42,140 nucleotides of DNA from Verrucomicrobiota bacterium (GTDB taxonomy: Bacteria; Verrucomicrobiota; Verrucomicrobiia; Limisphaerales; UBA9464), in the NCBI GenBank assembly GCA_025360495.1, contig JANYCC010000232.1, forward strand, positions 1 through 42,140, given 5' to 3'. Each line of letters begins with the position of its first letter. The first letter of the stretch is position 1. The notes under the pieces were generated by a model. That model saw nothing but the letters and a program-made list of their open reading frames with translations. It did not search any database and was not told where the DNA came from. Both the position numbers and the translations under genes were made by a program. Shown in pieces: positions 40,531 through 42,140 of the stretch.

Positions 40531-40545
40531 CACGCGAAAGTTCCG

Positions 40546-42140
40546 TTACTTCTTTTTCTCATCGACGACCTCTGCGTCGATGACCGGGCCGTCCCGTTTG
40601 CCAGCCCCCGTGTCGGCTCCGGCGGTCTCGGTACCCGCCGCACCCGCCGCACCCGGTTCGGCGCCCGGCGCATCGGCACCCGGCCCGCCCTTGGCATAGA
40701 ACTCCTTGCCCGCCGTCTGCATGACCTCGTTGAGCTTGTCGAGACCCGTGCGAATGACCGCGGTGTCGCTCCCTTTCAGGGCATCCCGCAAGGTCTTGAC
40801 CGCCTCGTCCACCGACCCTTTCGCAGCCCCGAGCTTCTCCGCGTTGTCGTGGGCGAACTTCTCCGCCCGATAGGCCACGCTGTCCGCCTCATTGCGCAAC
40901 TCCACCTCTTCGCGGCGCAACTTGTCCTCGTCCGCGTGCGCCTCGGCATCGCGTCGCAGGCGCTCCACCTCGTCCTTGGAAAGCCCACTGGAGGCCGAGA
41001 TCACGATCTTCTGGACTTTGCCGGTCCCCAGATCCTTTGCGCTCACGTTGAGGATGCCGTTTGCATCCAGGTCAAAGGTCACCTCCACCTGGGGCACACC
41101 CCGGGGGGCCGGAGGCAGGTCCCGCAGCTCAAACTTGCCCAGCGACTTGTTGTCCCGGGCAAATTGACGCTCGCCCTGCAACACATGGACCTCCACCCCG
41201 GGCTGGTTGTCGCTCGCGGTCGAGAAAATCTCCGACTTGCGCGTCGGGATCGTCGTGTTGCGGTCGATCAGCTTGGTGAACACGCCGCCCAAAGTCTCGA
41301 TGCCCAGGGACAATGGGGTCACGTCCAACAACAGCACATCCTTGACCTCGCCCGTGAGCACCCCGCCCTGGATGCCCGCACCAATCGCCACCACCTCGTC
41401 GGGGTTGACCCCTTGGTGCGGCGCCTTGTTGACCAATCCCCGCGCCGTCTCCACCACCCGCGGCATCCGGGTCATGCCCCCGACCAGAACCAATTCATCG
41501 ATCTTCTCGACATCCAGTCCCGCATCCTTCAGGCACGCCTTCACCGGCGTGATCGTGCGCTCGAAAAGATTGTCACACAGTTGCTCCATCTTCGCCCGGG
41601 TGAGCTTGGTCTGGATGTGTTTCGGTCCGGTGGCGTCGGCGGTGATGAACGGCAGGTTGAGATCGTAAACCTGCGAGGAACTGAGCGCGATCTTCGCCTT
41701 CTCCGCTTCTTCCTTGATCCGCTGCAATGCATCCGGCTGTTTGCGCAGGTCAACCCCCGAATCCTTGCGGAATTCGTCCAGGATCCAATCCATGATCGTG
41801 TTGTCCCAATCGTCGCCGCCCAGATGCGTGTCCCCGTTGGTGGACTTCACCTCGAAAACGCCGTCGCCGATCTCCAGCACCGAGATGTCGAACGTCCCGC
41901 CACCCAGATCGTAAACCGCGATCTTCTCATCCTTCTTCTTGTCGAGACCGTACGCGAGGGAGGCCGCCGTCGGCTCGTTGATGATGCGGAGCACTTCCAA
42001 CCCGGCGATGCGGCCGGCATCCTTGGTCGCCTGGCGTTGGGAATCGTTGAAATACGCCGGCACCGTGATCACGGCTTGGGTGATCGTCTCACCCAGCCGC
42101 ACCTCGGCGTCCGCCTTCAGCTTGGCCAGGATCATCGCGG
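40546..42140 (-). CDS. dnaK: Molecular chaperone DnaK (Hsp70), N-terminal part outside the window
   Basis: The open frame enters from the window edge, so about 115 residues of the N terminus are missing; 531 codons remain. The preserved part of the ATPase domain has [31 protein letters not shown], the phosphate-binding [17 protein letters not shown] and [11 protein letters not shown]. The linker and substrate-binding domain follow ([16 protein letters not shown], then [13 protein letters not shown]), and the C-terminal lid ends in a Gly/Ala-rich stretch and [14 protein letters not shown]. DnaK binds unfolded peptides with DnaJ and GrpE. The stop is 122 bp upstream of groES with a hairpin between. 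An internal ATG at 42135 is not the start. Confidence 0.98.
   Translation of the reverse strand, partial: AMILAKLKADAEVRLGETITQAVITVPAYFNDSQRQATKDAGRIAGLEVLRIINEPTAASLAYGLDKKKDEKIAVYDLGGGTFDISVLEIGDGVFEVKSTNGDTHLGGDDWDNTIMDWILDEFRKDSGVDLRKQPDALQRIKEEAEKAKIALSSSQVYDLNLPFITADATGPKHIQTKLTRAKMEQLCDNLFERTITPVKACLKDAGLDVEKIDELVLVGGMTRMPRVVETARGLVNKAPHQGVNPDEVVAIGAGIQGGVLTGEVKDVLLLDVTPLSLGIETLGGVFTKLIDRNTTIPTRKSEIFSTASDNQPGVEVHVLQGERQFARDNKSLGKFELRDLPPAPRGVPQVEVTFDLDANGILNVSAKDLGTGKVQKIVISASSGLSKDEVERLRRDAEAHADEDKLRREEVELRNEADSVAYRAEKFAHDNAEKLGAAKGSVDEAVKTLRDALKGSDTAVIRTGLDKLNEVMQTAGKEFYAKGGPGADAPGAEPGAAGAAGTETAGADTGAGKRDGPVIDAEVVDEKKK

Noticed and set aside
1-42140. tRNA, rRNA, riboswitch, prophage or defence island
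   Set aside because: No cloverleaf, rRNA-like sequence, known aptamer consensus, phage structural gene or defence gene was seen on either strand; intergenic regions are short and mostly filled with the repeats listed.

Overview
The window is a high-GC stretch (roughly two-thirds G+C by eye) of an ordinary-looking bacterial chromosome. It has no rRNA or tRNA gene, phage, CRISPR array or intact insertion sequence. Several things together suggest Verrucomicrobiota, probably the soil/freshwater Verrucomicrobiia (Pedosphaera/Limisphaerales type): a DUF2231 plus Planctomycete-type cytochrome c protein, Tat-exported Gfo/Idh and xylose-isomerase-like proteins, a secreted ThuA protein, a cysteine-rich FeoA, very few Shine-Dalgarno sequences, and many short dispersed intergenic repeats. 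The assignment is inference from gene content; no marker tree was possible.

Layout. 1-0.3 kb: the 3' end of a RAYT (REP-associated) transposase followed by a palindrome. 0.3-3.3 kb, minus strand: exported c-type cytochrome, exported dienelactone hydrolase, Tat-exported intradiol dioxygenase and exported ThuA protein. 3.5-9.4 kb: DNA primase dnaG, tail to tail with a large AddA-like helicase-nuclease, preceded by a DUF971 protein. 9.5-13.8 kb, plus strand: circularly permuted ATP-grasp, alpha-E (DUF403) and an exported M28 peptidase in one tight run. 13.8-15.8 kb, minus: two overlapping SPFH/band-7 genes. 15.9-17.5 kb: purM and a small membrane protein. 17.7-25.7 kb: secreted or Tat-exported carbohydrate-type proteins (isomerase-like, SGNH hydrolase, Gfo/Idh), a HupE/UreJ membrane protein, an AsmA-like protein and an alpha/beta hydrolase. 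26.2-28.0 kb: PPK2 and an NAD-dependent epimerase.

28.1-33.7 kb, plus: an RND efflux permease followed (not preceded) by its membrane-fusion partner, then a membrane-bound DUF2231/cytochrome c protein. 33.7-38.3 kb is a metal and oxidative-stress block: feoA-feoA-feoB on the minus strand, divergent Mn-type superoxide dismutase, and a NicO-type Ni/Co transporter with a His-rich loop. 38.4-42.1 kb: groEL, groES and a 5'-truncated dnaK, all minus strand, each block ending in a hairpin.

The least explained material is between genes. At least five families of short repeats occur here: a 7-bp-period array found four times, each time at the 3' end of a gene; a roughly 50-bp element present twice in opposite orientations; a GTAGCCGCCGA-type palindromic cluster; a long A/T-rich inverted repeat; and a 15-bp tandem/inverted repeat. 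Together with the RAYT remnant and a 48-bp tandem duplication inside addA, they indicate strong small-repeat activity. The best candidate for an incompletely described protein system is the ATP-grasp/alpha-E/M28 operon.
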